Shown: positions 1-8,288 of the stretch, piece by piece
How the letters are laid out: each line of letters opens with the position of its first letter
How positions within the stretch are numbered: the first letter of the stretch is position 1
Assembly (NCBI RefSeq): GCF_016863035.1
Contig: NZ_BOOC01000009.1
Location: 1-64,000, forward strand
Origin: Microbispora corallina
Lineage (GTDB): Bacteria; Actinomycetota; Actinomycetes; Streptosporangiales; Streptosporangiaceae
Reading direction: 5' to 3'
Length of the DNA stretch: 64,000 nt
The notes under the pieces: generated by a model
The model's database searches: none
Told to the model about the DNA's origin: nothing
What the model saw: only the letters and a program-made list of their open reading frames with translations
Made by a program: the position numbers and the translations under genes

Positions 1-96
1 CTCGGCCGGAACGCGGCGGTCGTCCTCGGCCGGAACGCGGCGGTCGTCCTCGGCCGGAACGCGGCGGTCGTCCTCGGCCGGAACGCGGCGGTCGTC
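1..96. repeat. Perfect 24-base tandem repeat, four copies
   Basis: Four identical head-to-tail copies of a 24-base unit occupy 1-24, 25-48, 49-72 and 73-96, and the array may continue beyond the left edge. The last copy overlaps the stop codon (95-97) of the small membrane protein gene on the minus strand, so the array lies in that gene's 3' untranslated region. The unit length is a multiple of three and the spacing has no unique spacers, so this is not a CRISPR array. Confidence 0.95.
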
Positions 97-289
97 AGCC
101 GCCGATCTGGCGGCGGCGGATCCGGCGCAGCCGCGCCCGCTGCGACTCGTCCAGCATGAAGTAGGCGACCACCGGCGCGCCCAGCACGCCGAGCACGATC
201 AGCCAGGTCAGGATCGACGGAAGCGGGAGGATGACGGCGATCACCGCCACAATCGCCGCGCCTACGTAGTACTTGCCGAGTGGCGACAT
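95..289 (-). CDS. Small two-helix membrane protein
   Basis: The gene encodes 64 residues. Two hydrophobic stretches (about residues 8-22 and 26-44) are followed by an arginine-rich C-terminal tail (RARLRRIRRRQ), as in a small inner-membrane protein with a basic cytoplasmic end. The ATG at 289 was chosen because the membrane-protein composition begins there; the reading frame upstream is arginine/proline-rich shadow of the hxlR-like gene. No family is recognised and no function is proposed. Its stop codon lies inside the last copy of the 24-base tandem repeat. Confidence 0.6.
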   Translation of the reverse strand: MSPLGKYYVGAAIVAVIAVILPLPSILTWLIVLGVLGAPVVAYFMLDESQRARLRRIRRRQIGG

Positions 290-535
290 CGTCGGGCCTT
301 TCGTGTCGGAGCTCCCGCGAACCGGGGGCCGTGCGACGCGTCCGCGTGACCCTTTCACGCGATACATCTCAATCATGCGTCGCCTGCCTGGACAACGTGC
401 GGAGGGCGCCGCCGAGTTCCGTCTCCGTCTCCGCCAGGGGAAGGGCCGGGGCCTACCCTGGACAGGTGCGCGCGCCCGGCGCGACGGGCGGGCTCCGGGG
501 AGCCGCGGCGGGGACACGGGGAGAGGGGCCGAGAG

Positions 536-1462
536 GTGGACGGGGACCCGGAAGGCCCGGAAGGCCCGGAAGGCCCGGAAGGGCCCACGGCGGTCGGGCA
601 GGCCCTGGCGATCCTCGGCGACCGGTGGGTGCTGCTGATCCTCCACCGCGCGTTCGTCCTGCGCGTCCGCACGTACGCCGGGTTCCGGGACGCGCTGTCG
701 ATCTCCGAGTCCGTGCTGGCGGCCCGGCTCAAGGAGCTCGTCCGCACCGGGATCCTCACCCACGTGCCCGTCCGGGACGGGCGGACGCGCCACGAGTACC
801 GCCTCACCGGGAGCGGCCTCGCCCTGTGGCCGCTGCTCGTCGCGATCTACACGTGGGAGGCGCGGTGGAGCGGACGTGCCCTGCCGCCGCTGGTCCACGA
901 CGTGTGCGGGCGGCCCGGCCTTCCGTACCTGTCCTGCGGGACCTGCGGCCGGGCGGTCGCCGCGCGGGACACCGAGACCCTCCCCGCCGCCGCCTTCGCC
1001 GGCGCCGGGCCGCCCCGGCGGCACCGCCGTACGGTGCGGGCGGATGCGGGGGCCGACGCGTTCGGCTACCTGCCCGCCTCCATGGAGATCCTCGGCGACC
1101 GCTGGAGCACCAACGTGCTGGCCGCCGCCTTCCTGGGGACGCGGCGGTTCGTGGACTTCCAGACCCGGCTCGGCGTCGCGCCGTCCGTCCTGGCCGACCG
1201 GCTGCGGCGGTTCGCAGAACAGGACGTCTTCACCGCCGCGGGCGGGGACTACCGGCTCACGGACAAGGGCCTCGGGTTCTTCCCGGTCTTCGCGTTCCTG
1301 GTGGACTGGGCCCGGCGGGAGATCGCGGCGCCGCCGGGCTCCGGGCCGGCCATCGTCCACCGGCCCTGCGGCGCCGCGCTCGTCCCCGTGTTGTCGTGCC
1401 CGGCCTGCGCCGGGCCGCTGCGGCGGAAGGAGATCCACTACGGGGCGGGCCACCCCCCGTGA
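536..1462 (+). CDS. HxlR-family regulator with two HxlR domains
   Basis: This 308-residue protein is a transcriptional regulator made of two HxlR-type winged-helix domains; usual HxlR proteins are about 110-150 residues with one. Both halves open with the same signature (LAILGDRW near residue 24, MEILGDRW near residue 183). Each is followed by a small cysteine motif, SCGTCG after the first and RPCG...SCPACAG after the second, suggesting a zinc ribbon behind each domain. The GTG at 536 has a purine-rich ribosome-binding site about 8 bases upstream. The N-terminus is a four-copy Pro-Glu-Gly repeat. HxlR proteins usually repress detoxification or redox genes; no target is evident here. The convergent neighbour is the hemerythrin-like gene. 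Confidence 0.85.
   Translation: MDGDPEGPEGPEGPEGPTAVGQALAILGDRWVLLILHRAFVLRVRTYAGFRDALSISESVLAARLKELVRTGILTHVPVRDGRTRHEYRLTGSGLALWPLLVAIYTWEARWSGRALPPLVHDVCGRPGLPYLSCGTCGRAVAARDTETLPAAAFAGAGPPRRHRRTVRADAGADAFGYLPASMEILGDRWSTNVLAAAFLGTRRFVDFQTRLGVAPSVLADRLRRFAEQDVFTAAGGDYRLTDKGLGFFPVFAFLVDWARREIAAPPGSGPAIVHRPCGAALVPVLSCPACAGPLRRKEIHYGAGHPP
549..584 (+). repeat. 9-base microrepeat in the hxlR-like gene
   Basis: The unit CGGAAGGCC is repeated about four times and encodes the collagen-like Pro-Glu-Gly run at the N-terminus of the double HxlR protein. A reverse-complement version of the same word encodes a Gly-Pro run in the kinase linker near 5256-5290. Confidence 0.85.
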
Positions 1463-1510
1463 TCAGCCGCCTTCCCGCCGGTCAGCCGTCCCGCTCCCGT
1501 GCGGACGGCC

Positions 1511-2107
1511 TCAGCTTCCCTCGCCCGACTCGTGCTTGCCCATGGCCTTGCGGATCACGTCACGTGCCCGGTCCATCATCGCGATGGGCGTGCCGATCAG
1601 GAGGTTCTTGGTGGCCGACTCGGTGCCGGGGTGCGGGTGCGTGGGGGCCATCGCCTCGGCGGCCTTCACGCCCACGGCCATGGCACGCCGCTCGCCCTCG
1701 CTCGTCGCCGCCTTGAGCTCGGAGAACTCGTAGCGCTCCTCGGCGGCGGCGTGCGCGAAGACGGCCGCCCTCAGCCGGTCGAGCTCCCGCATGAACTCGG
1801 GCGAGGCCGCGTCCATGTCGTCGAGCCGGCTGAGCATCTCCTTCGCTTCCTCCTCCTCCTGCAGGCGGTTGTCGACGATCGTGTCGCCGCCGACCAGCTT
1901 GCGCCGGGCGTACGGGTGGACGATCTCCTCCTCGGCCGTCTCGTGCACGGCCAGCAGACGGACCAGCCGGCTGAAGGCCTCCCTCCGTTCGTCGCCCTCG
2001 CAGCGGGCGACCTCGTCGAACAGATCCCTGATGAGCGTGTGCTGCCGCACGAGGAGATCGATGACGTCGTTCTCCTGCATGACTTCCGGAGTCGTCTTAC
2101 GGTCCAT
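1511..2107 (-). CDS. Hemerythrin HHE-domain protein
   Basis: The 198-residue protein carries a hemerythrin-like HHE cation-binding domain over its first 150 residues. The expected His/Glu pattern is visible: H28 in RQHTLIRDLF, then VHETAEEEIVHPY, then AHAAAEERYEF. Such four-helix bundles bind a di-iron centre and take part in oxygen or nitric oxide sensing, or iron handling. The C-terminal 50 residues form a basic, probably helical tail. ATG 2107 has a strong GGAGG site 6-7 bases upstream. The gene is convergent with the hxlR-like gene. The domain call is firm and the physiological role is unknown. Confidence 0.9.
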   Translation of the reverse strand: MDRKTTPEVMQENDVIDLLVRQHTLIRDLFDEVARCEGDERREAFSRLVRLLAVHETAEEEIVHPYARRKLVGGDTIVDNRLQEEEEAKEMLSRLDDMDAASPEFMRELDRLRAAVFAHAAAEERYEFSELKAATSEGERRAMAVGVKAAEAMAPTHPHPGTESATKNLLIGTPIAMMDRARDVIRKAMGKHESGEGS

Positions 2108-2245
2108 TGTTCGCCTCCTACTGGGTCATATTCGGGCTACCCGGAACCCGGCAGGGAAACCATCGACCTGCGGTTTCGTCGGTTACATGACTCGACGGCC
2201 GTTGGCGAACGCCTGTCCGTAACAGGCCTGCGGGAGTGGCGAGGC

Positions 2246-2344
2246 GGGAGACGGTCAGGCGGTGGCCGCGGCGAGGGCGGGAGACGATGAGGCGGTGGCC
2301 GGCGGCGAGGGCGAGGGACGGTTGGTCAGGCGGTGGCCGGCCGC
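2246..2344. repeat. Imperfect ~34-base tandem repeat, three copies
   Basis: Three diverged copies (about 2246-2278, 2279-2312 and 2313-2344) share the words GAGACG, AGGCGGTGGCCG and GGCGAGGGC. The third copy contains the stop codon of the arylamine N-acetyltransferase gene (2326-2328), so the array lies across its 3' end. It is unrelated in sequence to the 24-base array at position 1 but has the same placement. Confidence 0.75.
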
Positions 2345-3222
2345 TCGGCCAGCCAGCGCTCATGGGCGGCCGCCAGGCGCTCCCACAGCCCCGCGCGCTC
2401 CGGCGGCGGGACGTCGTCGAGCGTGAGCCCGAACACGTCCGCCAGCGCGGCGAAGTAGTCCTCCTGCCGTTCCAGCGTCGTCGAGTCCTCACTGACGGGG
2501 CCGGGGGAGGACGCCGGCGGAACGGACCCGACGCGCTTCAGGACGAGGCCGGTCAGCAGGTCGACGCCGGCCGCGTCGCGCCGCTGGACGGCCAGCACCC
2601 GGACGAACCCCGAGTCGGGGGAGGTGGACAGGTGTTCGTGCGTGGCCTGGAACGCGGCCATCTCCGACGGCCCGGGGCGGAAGTCCATCCCGGTGAAGCT
2701 GCCGCGGGGATCGTGGTCGAACCGCCAGCCGCCAGGCTCGGACTCCGAGGGGCGCAGGCGGTAGCGGAACGGGCCCTGCTCGTAGGCGCCCGCCACGAGC
2801 GGCAGAGGCTCGTGGATCCCGTCGCCGAGCCCGGTGTCCACGAACCACACGCCGTCCGGATTGTCCTGCGACGGCAGGCCGCGCACGGTCAGCGCGAGGT
2901 GGTTGCCGGTCGCCCCGGCGGGCGCGTCGGGTGTGCCCTGCACTCCCGCGAAGTGCCGCGTCACCCGGTAGCCCAGCCTGCCCAGCAGCAGGGAGAACGC
3001 CCCGTTCAGGTGACAGCAGTAGCCTCCGCGTCCGCGCATGATCCGGCGCCAGGAGTCGGCAGGGTCGATCGTCGTCGGGCGGCCCAGCCAGATCTCCAGG
3101 TTCTCGTACGGCACGCGCTCGACATGGGCCGCATGGAGCCGGAACAGCCCCTCCACACTGGGGTGCCCGCCGTCCCTCAGGCCCAGCCTCCGCAGGTAGT
3201 CGTCCACCCGAAGCCCGCTCAC
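2326..3222 (-). CDS. nat: Arylamine N-acetyltransferase
   Basis: This enzyme would transfer acetyl groups from acetyl-CoA to arylamines, arylhydrazines or amino groups of aromatic polyketide starter units. The 298-residue length fits the family. The Cys-His-Asp triad is complete: C69 in RGGYCCHLN, H108 in GNHLALTV and D129 in WFVDTGLGDG. The GTG at 3222 (MSGLRVDDYL) was chosen because family similarity starts there; the 25 upstream residues are not NAT-like and overlap the promoter region of the divergent response regulator. The gene ends in a tandem repeat. It may be detoxifying, since no amide-forming biosynthetic partner is nearby. Confidence 0.93.
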   Translation of the reverse strand: MSGLRVDDYLRRLGLRDGGHPSVEGLFRLHAAHVERVPYENLEIWLGRPTTIDPADSWRRIMRGRGGYCCHLNGAFSLLLGRLGYRVTRHFAGVQGTPDAPAGATGNHLALTVRGLPSQDNPDGVWFVDTGLGDGIHEPLPLVAGAYEQGPFRYRLRPSESEPGGWRFDHDPRGSFTGMDFRPGPSEMAAFQATHEHLSTSPDSGFVRVLAVQRRDAAGVDLLTGLVLKRVGSVPPASSPGPVSEDSTTLERQEDYFAALADVFGLTLDDVPPPERAGLWERLAAAHERWLAERPATA

Positions 3223-3320
3223 CCCGTCACCGTAGCCCGTCCCGCCGACAAATCCCGGTGCACGAGATCTGCACGAATCGGCCGGGCGGGTCTGCACAGA
3301 GGGGTCCTACGCTTCCCTGC

Positions 3321-4010
3321 ATGGCAACCCCCCAGCAGCGGCGGGTCCTCGTGGTGGAGGACGACGAGACGATCGCCAACGCCGTACGGCTCCGGCTGGC
3401 GGCCGAGGGCTTCGACGTACGGGTCGCGAGCGACGGAGAGGAGGCGCTCGCGGCCTATGCGAAGGCCGAGCCCGACGTGGTCGTGCTCGACCGCCTGCTG
3501 CCCGGGCTCGACGGGCTCGAGGTCTGCCGCAGGATGCAGGCCGCCCGTCCCGTCCCGGTGCTCATGCTGACCGCGCTCGGCGAGGAGACCGACGTGCTCG
3601 TCGGCCTGGGCGTGGGGGCCGACGACTACATCACCAAGCCGTTCAGCATGCGCGAGCTCGTCGCGCGCATCCACGCCCTGCTGCGCCGGGTGGAGCGCGC
3701 GAGCCTGCTGGCCCACGAGGACACCGTGATCCGCGTCGGCGAGGTCGAGATCAACACGGCGGAGCGCCGCGTGTTCGTGCGAGGGGTCGAGGCGCAGCTC
3801 ACGCGGACCGAGTTCGACCTGCTGCGGAGGCTGGCCGAGCGCCCCGGCCAGGTGTTCGAGCGGGAACGGCTGCTGTCCGACATCTGGGGATTCTCCGAGG
3901 CCGCCGCGACCCGGACGGTCGACAGCCACGTCCGCGCCCTGCGCCGGAAGCTGGGTCCCGAGGTCGTGCGCACCGTCCACGGCGTCGGCTACGCGCTCGT
4001 CCGGCCGTGA
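3321..4010 (+). CDS. OmpR-family response regulator
   Basis: A 229-residue DNA-binding response regulator. The receiver domain (1-120) has the acidic pocket E13-D15, phospho-acceptor D57 in VVVLDRLLPG, T84 and K106 in ITKPF. The C-terminal winged helix (about 130-228) has the ERPGQVFERERLL and RTVDSHVRALRRKLG recognition features of OmpR/PhoB proteins. ATG 3321 gives the normal N-terminus. The gene for its probable partner kinase starts 28 bases downstream, so the two form an operon. The regulon is unknown, although the kinase's extra membrane domain suggests an envelope signal. Confidence 0.95.
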   Translation: MATPQQRRVLVVEDDETIANAVRLRLAAEGFDVRVASDGEEALAAYAKAEPDVVVLDRLLPGLDGLEVCRRMQAARPVPVLMLTALGEETDVLVGLGVGADDYITKPFSMRELVARIHALLRRVERASLLAHEDTVIRVGEVEINTAERRVFVRGVEAQLTRTEFDLLRRLAERPGQVFERERLLSDIWGFSEAAATRTVDSHVRALRRKLGPEVVRTVHGVGYALVRP

Positions 4011-4038
4011 CCGCCGGCTCATCTGCGGGAGGCAGGCG

Positions 4039-7000
4039 ATGAGACCGCTCGATTTCCTCGGCCGGATCAAGGTCAAGCTCGGCATCGTGATCGTGCTCGC
4101 CGTGGTGACGGCGTTCGTGGTCAACGAGGTCGGCATCAACGCCGGATGGTCCCGCGACACGCGGATCGCCGTGGCCGCCCTGCTCGCGCTCATCATGGTG
4201 CAGCTGCTCGCCTGGGGCATGACGCGGCCGCTGCGCGAGATGGCCGCCGCCGCGCAGACGATCGCCAAGGGCCGCTACGGCCTGCGCGTGACGGCGACGT
4301 CGAGAGACGAGGTGGGCGAGCTGGCCCGGGCCTTCAACGCGATGGCGGCCGACCTCGCCGAGGTGGACCGCCAGCGCCGGGAGCTGGTGGCCAACGTCAG
4401 CCACGAGCTGCGGACCCCGATCACCGGCCTCCAGGCCGTCCTGGAGAACGTCGTGGACGGCGTCTCGCCTCCCGACCTCGACACGCTTGGCACCGCGCTC
4501 GCCCAGACGCAGCGGCTCGGACGGCTCGTCGCCCAGCTGCTCGACCTGTCGCGGCTCGACTCCGGCGCGCGGCTGATCGAGCCGGAGGAGCTCGACCTCG
4601 CCGTCCTGTGCCGCCAGGCCGCCTCCGAGGCGGCGCTCGGACGCGACGACGTGACGGTGGTGAGCCGGGTGCCCGACATGGCGCTCTACGCCGATCCCGC
4701 CCTCCTCGCGCAGGTCCTCGCCAACCTGCTCGACAACGCCGTACGGCACAGCCCGGCCGGGGGGACCGTGCGGCTGGAGACCCGCACGACGGCGACGGCG
4801 GTGGAGATCAGCGTCACCGACAGCGGCCCGGGCATCCCGCCCGACGAGCGGACCCGCATCTTCGAGCGCTTCTCCCGCCTGGACGCCGGCCGGGCCGCCG
4901 ACGCGGGCGGAGCCGGGCTCGGCCTCGCCATCGCCAAGGAGATCGTCGAGCTGCACGGCGGTTCGATCCGGGTGGCCGACAAGTCCTCCGCTCCCGTACG
5001 GCGAGAGGACGGCCGCACGGGGACCGGATGCCGGATGGTCGTCAGCCTCCCCGCCGCGTCGCTGGTGAGCCAGTCGGCGGCCTACGAGGACGGGACGGGC
5101 GAAGGAGCGGAGGGCCGCGAGCGGGTGGACGGCGGATCACACGGAGACGCGATGGGCGGGACGTCCCCAGGGACGCCCCCCGGCATGGCATGCGGGCTGG
5201 CATCCGGGACAGCAACCGGGGACGGCGCGATCGGCGAGGGGCCGGACGCCGGGGCTTCCGGGCCTTCCGGGCCTCCTGGGCCTCCTGGGTCGCGCGGGCG
5301 GGAAGCGTCCGCCGGAGGTCCGGACGGCGGGCCCATCTGGCGCGAGCGGGAGGAGTCGCGTCCCGAGGAGGGGTCCGCGGATGGTTTGGGCACATCGCTC
5401 GGGCGGCCCGCGGGTGCCGAGGGGACGTCGGCCGACGACGCGGGCGGTCCGGGCGCGGAATTGGCTGAGCGTGGCCAGGAGCACGGGACCGGTGACGTGA
5501 CGGCCGTAGACGGGTGGCCCGCCGGGTCGTCCTCGGAGGACGGGCGGGGTGATCGGGATCCGGATGCCGAGGACGTCCCTGAGGGCATCATGCGGGCGCT
5601 CGACGCCCTGTCCATCCTGGCGCGGGATGCCCGGGATGCCCGGCCGCACGCCGGGTCCCCCACCGGGCCCCCCACCGGGCCCTCCGCCGGGTTTCCCGAC
5701 GTGTCCCGCCATGTGCCGGGTGACGACCGCGAGCTCTGGCGACCCGCGCCCTCACGAGGCGAAACGGAGGACCCGGGCGTCACGGGGGAGTACGGCGATG
5801 TGCGAATGCGGAGACGTTCGGCGGGCGGGGCGGCGCTGGGGGCGGCGATCGGCATGATCGTCGGAGTCGCCGCCGCTGTGCTCGTGGTGCTGGTGTTCCA
5901 CCGCGTCCTCGGCGACGCCGTCGTCCTCGCGCTGCCGGCGTTCCCCTTCGCCGGGGCCGTCTGGGGCGCCGCGCTGGGCTCGTCGTCCGGTGCGCGTGCC
6001 GCCCGGGCCTCAGCGCCGGTCTGGGCCCAGACCGCTGTATCCCCCGCGTCCCAGATGTCAGTGGCGCGGCGGCCCGGCACCATGACCGACTCGGCGTCCG
6101 AGGCATCCGCGGTGTCCGCGGTGTCCGCGGTGTCCGCGGCGTCCGAGGTGTCTGCGGCATGGCGGCCACGGGCCATGACCGCCTCCGCCGTTTCCGCCCG
6201 GCCGGACTCCTCCTCTGTCCGCTCCGCCGTCCGCGACGACCCCGCCTCCGCACAAGACGGTGCCGAGGATGGAAGCGCCGCGCAGGGCAGCACTGCCACG
6301 GCCCACGCCGCTCAGGGCGGCACGGCCACGGCTCCGGCCCGCGGGGCTCACGGCGGCGTCGCTCCGGGTGGTGCCGCCCGGCCCGACTCCGCGTCCGGTG
6401 CCGGCTCGACCGGTGCCTCGCACGACGAGCTGGTCCCCGACGCGGCGCCAGCCGGCTCCGGCCATGGGAAGCCTGCTCAGGCCGGCCGTGCCGTCGCGGA
6501 CCCGACAGCGCGGACAGCCGCCCACTCGGCCCTTCACACGTCCGCCCGTGCGACCGCGCCTGCGGCCGTTCAGGCGTCCGCCCATGAGGGCCCGGCGGCC
6601 GCGCACCCGGCGCCGCATGCGGCTGCCGGGGCGCCGAGAGCCGGCGGGACGACAGTCGGCGGGCCGCCGTACGGGCCTCATGCGCCTCACGGGCCGGGGG
6701 GCGGCGGGCACCACCAGGGGCCGCCGGCGTACGTGCCGCCGCCCCTGTTCCCCCGGCCCGAGCTGCCGGAGACGCCGAAGTGGCTGCTGCCGGTCGCCGC
6801 GGCCGTGGGACTGGTGGCCGCCGTGGCCCTGCCGTACGCCTCGACGGGGCTCGGGCTGGTGCTGACGGCGGTCGTGATGGGCGCCGCGGTCCTTCCGGCC
6901 GTGATCCCGGCGGGACGGAGCAGGCTGACGCCGTGGACGGTGACCCTGGGCCTCCTGGCGTACGCCCTGGTGTCGGTCGCGCTGTTCCGGGACGCCGACT

Positions 7001-8223
7001 GGCTGGTCGCCCCGGCGCTGCTGCTGGCCTTCGCGATCGCGGCGCTCGCGCTGTCGGGTGGCGGGACAGGCTGGGCGGCGACCCTGCGAGGAGGGGCGTC
7101 GGTCCTTCTGGCCGTCCTGCCGCTGCCGTGGTTCCTGTCCCCACCGCTCAGGGGGCTGGTGCGGCGGCGGAACATGATGCCCGCGCTGCTCGGCACCCTG
7201 CTCACGGTGGTCCTGCTCGGCGTCTTCGGGGTGCTGTTCAGCTCGGCGGACGCGGTGTTCTCGTCGTTCGCCGGGGAGCTCCTCAAGACCCCCGACTGGG
7301 TGGGGACGCTGCCGTTCCGCGTCGTCCTGTTCGGGGTGTTCGCCGTCCTGGTCGCCGCGGCCGTGCTGGTGGCGCTCAAGCCGGTGGCCGAGCCCGCGGC
7401 GCCCGACCTGCGGATGCCCCTCGGCCGTGGCGTCTGGGTGATCCCGCTGGCCGGGCTCGACCTGCTGTTCGCGTCGTTCGTGGCCGTCCAGGTGAGCGTG
7501 CTGTTCGGCGGCAACCGCCGGGTGCTGTCGACGGCGGGGCTGACCTACGCCCAGTACGCGAGGTCGGGCTTCTTCGAGCTCGTCACGGTCAGCGTCTTCG
7601 TGTTGGGGATCGTGGCGGCGGCCGTCATGCTGCTCCGCCTCGACCGGCGGCGCGACCGGTGGCTGCTGGCCGGCCTGCTCGGGCTGCTGTGCGCGTTCAC
7701 GCTCGTCATCCTCGCCTCCGCGCTGCACCGCCTCGGCCTCTACACCGACGCGTACGGCCTGTCCCGGCTGCGGGCCGCCGTCGAGGCGGCGATCTGGTGG
7801 CTGGGCGGCGTCTTCGTGCTGGTCCTCGTCGTGGGCGCGGTCCGTCTCCTGGGCGGCGGGTCGGCCTGGTTCTTCCGCTCGCTCGTGCTGCTCACGGGCG
7901 TCACCATGCTCGTGTTCGCCGTCTGGAGCCCGGACGCGCGGGTGGCGGAGAGCCAGGTGTCGCGGGGCGTGGCCCGGCTCGACCACGGCTACCTGGGCGC
8001 GCTGGGCGCCGAGGCCGTACCGGTCCTGGACCGGCTGCCGGAACCCGCCCGCAGCTGCGTGCTGCGCGAGATCGTCGCGGTCGACGGCCTCTCGGCCCCG
8101 GACGGCTGGAACGGCTGGAACCTCGCCCGCGCGCGGGCCAGGGACGTCCTCGCCGAACGGCCGCTGCTCGGCTCGCCCACCTGTCCCGCCACGTGGTCCC
8201 GTGTTCCCGGGCCGGGCGACTGA
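4039..8223 (+). CDS. Sensor histidine kinase fused to a DUF4153-like membrane domain
   Basis: One uninterrupted frame of 1394 residues contains two proteins that are normally separate. Residues 1-335 are a complete kinase: two membrane helices (about 14-36, 44-63), HAMP, HisKA with H122 in NVSHELRTP, and an ATPase domain with DNAVRHS and two Gly boxes (GPGIPPDERTRIFERF, GAGLGLAIAKEI). Residues 336-595 are Gly/Ser/Pro-rich and probably disordered. About 596-650 holds two membrane helices, 651-910 is Ala/Ser/Pro-rich with short repeats, and 911-1394 is a polytopic domain resembling DUF4153/DUF4173. A GGGAGG site precedes ATG 4039. It follows its response regulator. A single assembly indel could create or hide this fusion, but codon use looks consistent throughout. 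Confidence 0.85.
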   Translation: MRPLDFLGRIKVKLGIVIVLAVVTAFVVNEVGINAGWSRDTRIAVAALLALIMVQLLAWGMTRPLREMAAAAQTIAKGRYGLRVTATSRDEVGELARAFNAMAADLAEVDRQRRELVANVSHELRTPITGLQAVLENVVDGVSPPDLDTLGTALAQTQRLGRLVAQLLDLSRLDSGARLIEPEELDLAVLCRQAASEAALGRDDVTVVSRVPDMALYADPALLAQVLANLLDNAVRHSPAGGTVRLETRTTATAVEISVTDSGPGIPPDERTRIFERFSRLDAGRAADAGGAGLGLAIAKEIVELHGGSIRVADKSSAPVRREDGRTGTGCRMVVSLPAASLVSQSAAYEDGTGEGAEGRERVDGGSHGDAMGGTSPGTPPGMACGLASGTATGDGAIGEGPDAGASGPSGPPGPPGSRGREASAGGPDGGPIWREREESRPEEGSADGLGTSLGRPAGAEGTSADDAGGPGAELAERGQEHGTGDVTAVDGWPAGSSSEDGRGDRDPDAEDVPEGIMRALDALSILARDARDARPHAGSPTGPPTGPSAGFPDVSRHVPGDDRELWRPAPSRGETEDPGVTGEYGDVRMRRRSAGGAALGAAIGMIVGVAAAVLVVLVFHRVLGDAVVLALPAFPFAGAVWGAALGSSSGARAARASAPVWAQTAVSPASQMSVARRPGTMTDSASEASAVSAVSAVSAASEVSAAWRPRAMTASAVSARPDSSSVRSAVRDDPASAQDGAEDGSAAQGSTATAHAAQGGTATAPARGAHGGVAPGGAARPDSASGAGSTGASHDELVPDAAPAGSGHGKPAQAGRAVADPTARTAAHSALHTSARATAPAAVQASAHEGPAAAHPAPHAAAGAPRAGGTTVGGPPYGPHAPHGPGGGGHHQGPPAYVPPPLFPRPELPETPKWLLPVAAAVGLVAAVALPYASTGLGLVLTAVVMGAAVLPAVIPAGRSRLTPWTVTLGLLAYALVSVALFRDADWLVAPALLLAFAIAALALSGGGTGWAATLRGGASVLLAVLPLPWFLSPPLRGLVRRRNMMPALLGTLLTVVLLGVFGVLFSSADAVFSSFAGELLKTPDWVGTLPFRVVLFGVFAVLVAAAVLVALKPVAEPAAPDLRMPLGRGVWVIPLAGLDLLFASFVAVQVSVLFGGNRRVLSTAGLTYAQYARSGFFELVTVSVFVLGIVAAAVMLLRLDRRRDRWLLAGLLGLLCAFTLVILASALHRLGLYTDAYGLSRLRAAVEAAIWWLGGVFVLVLVVGAVRLLGGGSAWFFRSLVLLTGVTMLVFAVWSPDARVAESQVSRGVARLDHGYLGALGAEAVPVLDRLPEPARSCVLREIVAVDGLSAPDGWNGWNLARARARDVLAERPLLGSPTCPATWSRVPGPGD
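6106..6150 (+). repeat. 9-base microrepeat in the kinase linker
   Basis: TCCGCGGTG-type units repeat about five times in frame and encode a Ser-Ala-Val run in the Ala/Ser-rich linker of the fused kinase. The linker probably grew by slippage. Confidence 0.85.
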
Positions 8224-8288
8224 CCCGTCTCGCACAGCGGACGGCCCGGGGGTGGAGCGCGGGCGGCGGTGTTGGTTGAATCGGGCAG

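Noticed and set aside
1-96. CRISPR-like array
   Set aside because: The copies are contiguous with no spacers and no cas genes are nearby.
6058-8235. Long minus-strand open frame of 725 codons opposite the kinase fusion
   Set aside because: It is rich in Arg, Gln, Gly and His, mirrors the GC-rich plus-strand gene and has no domain; it is a shadow frame.
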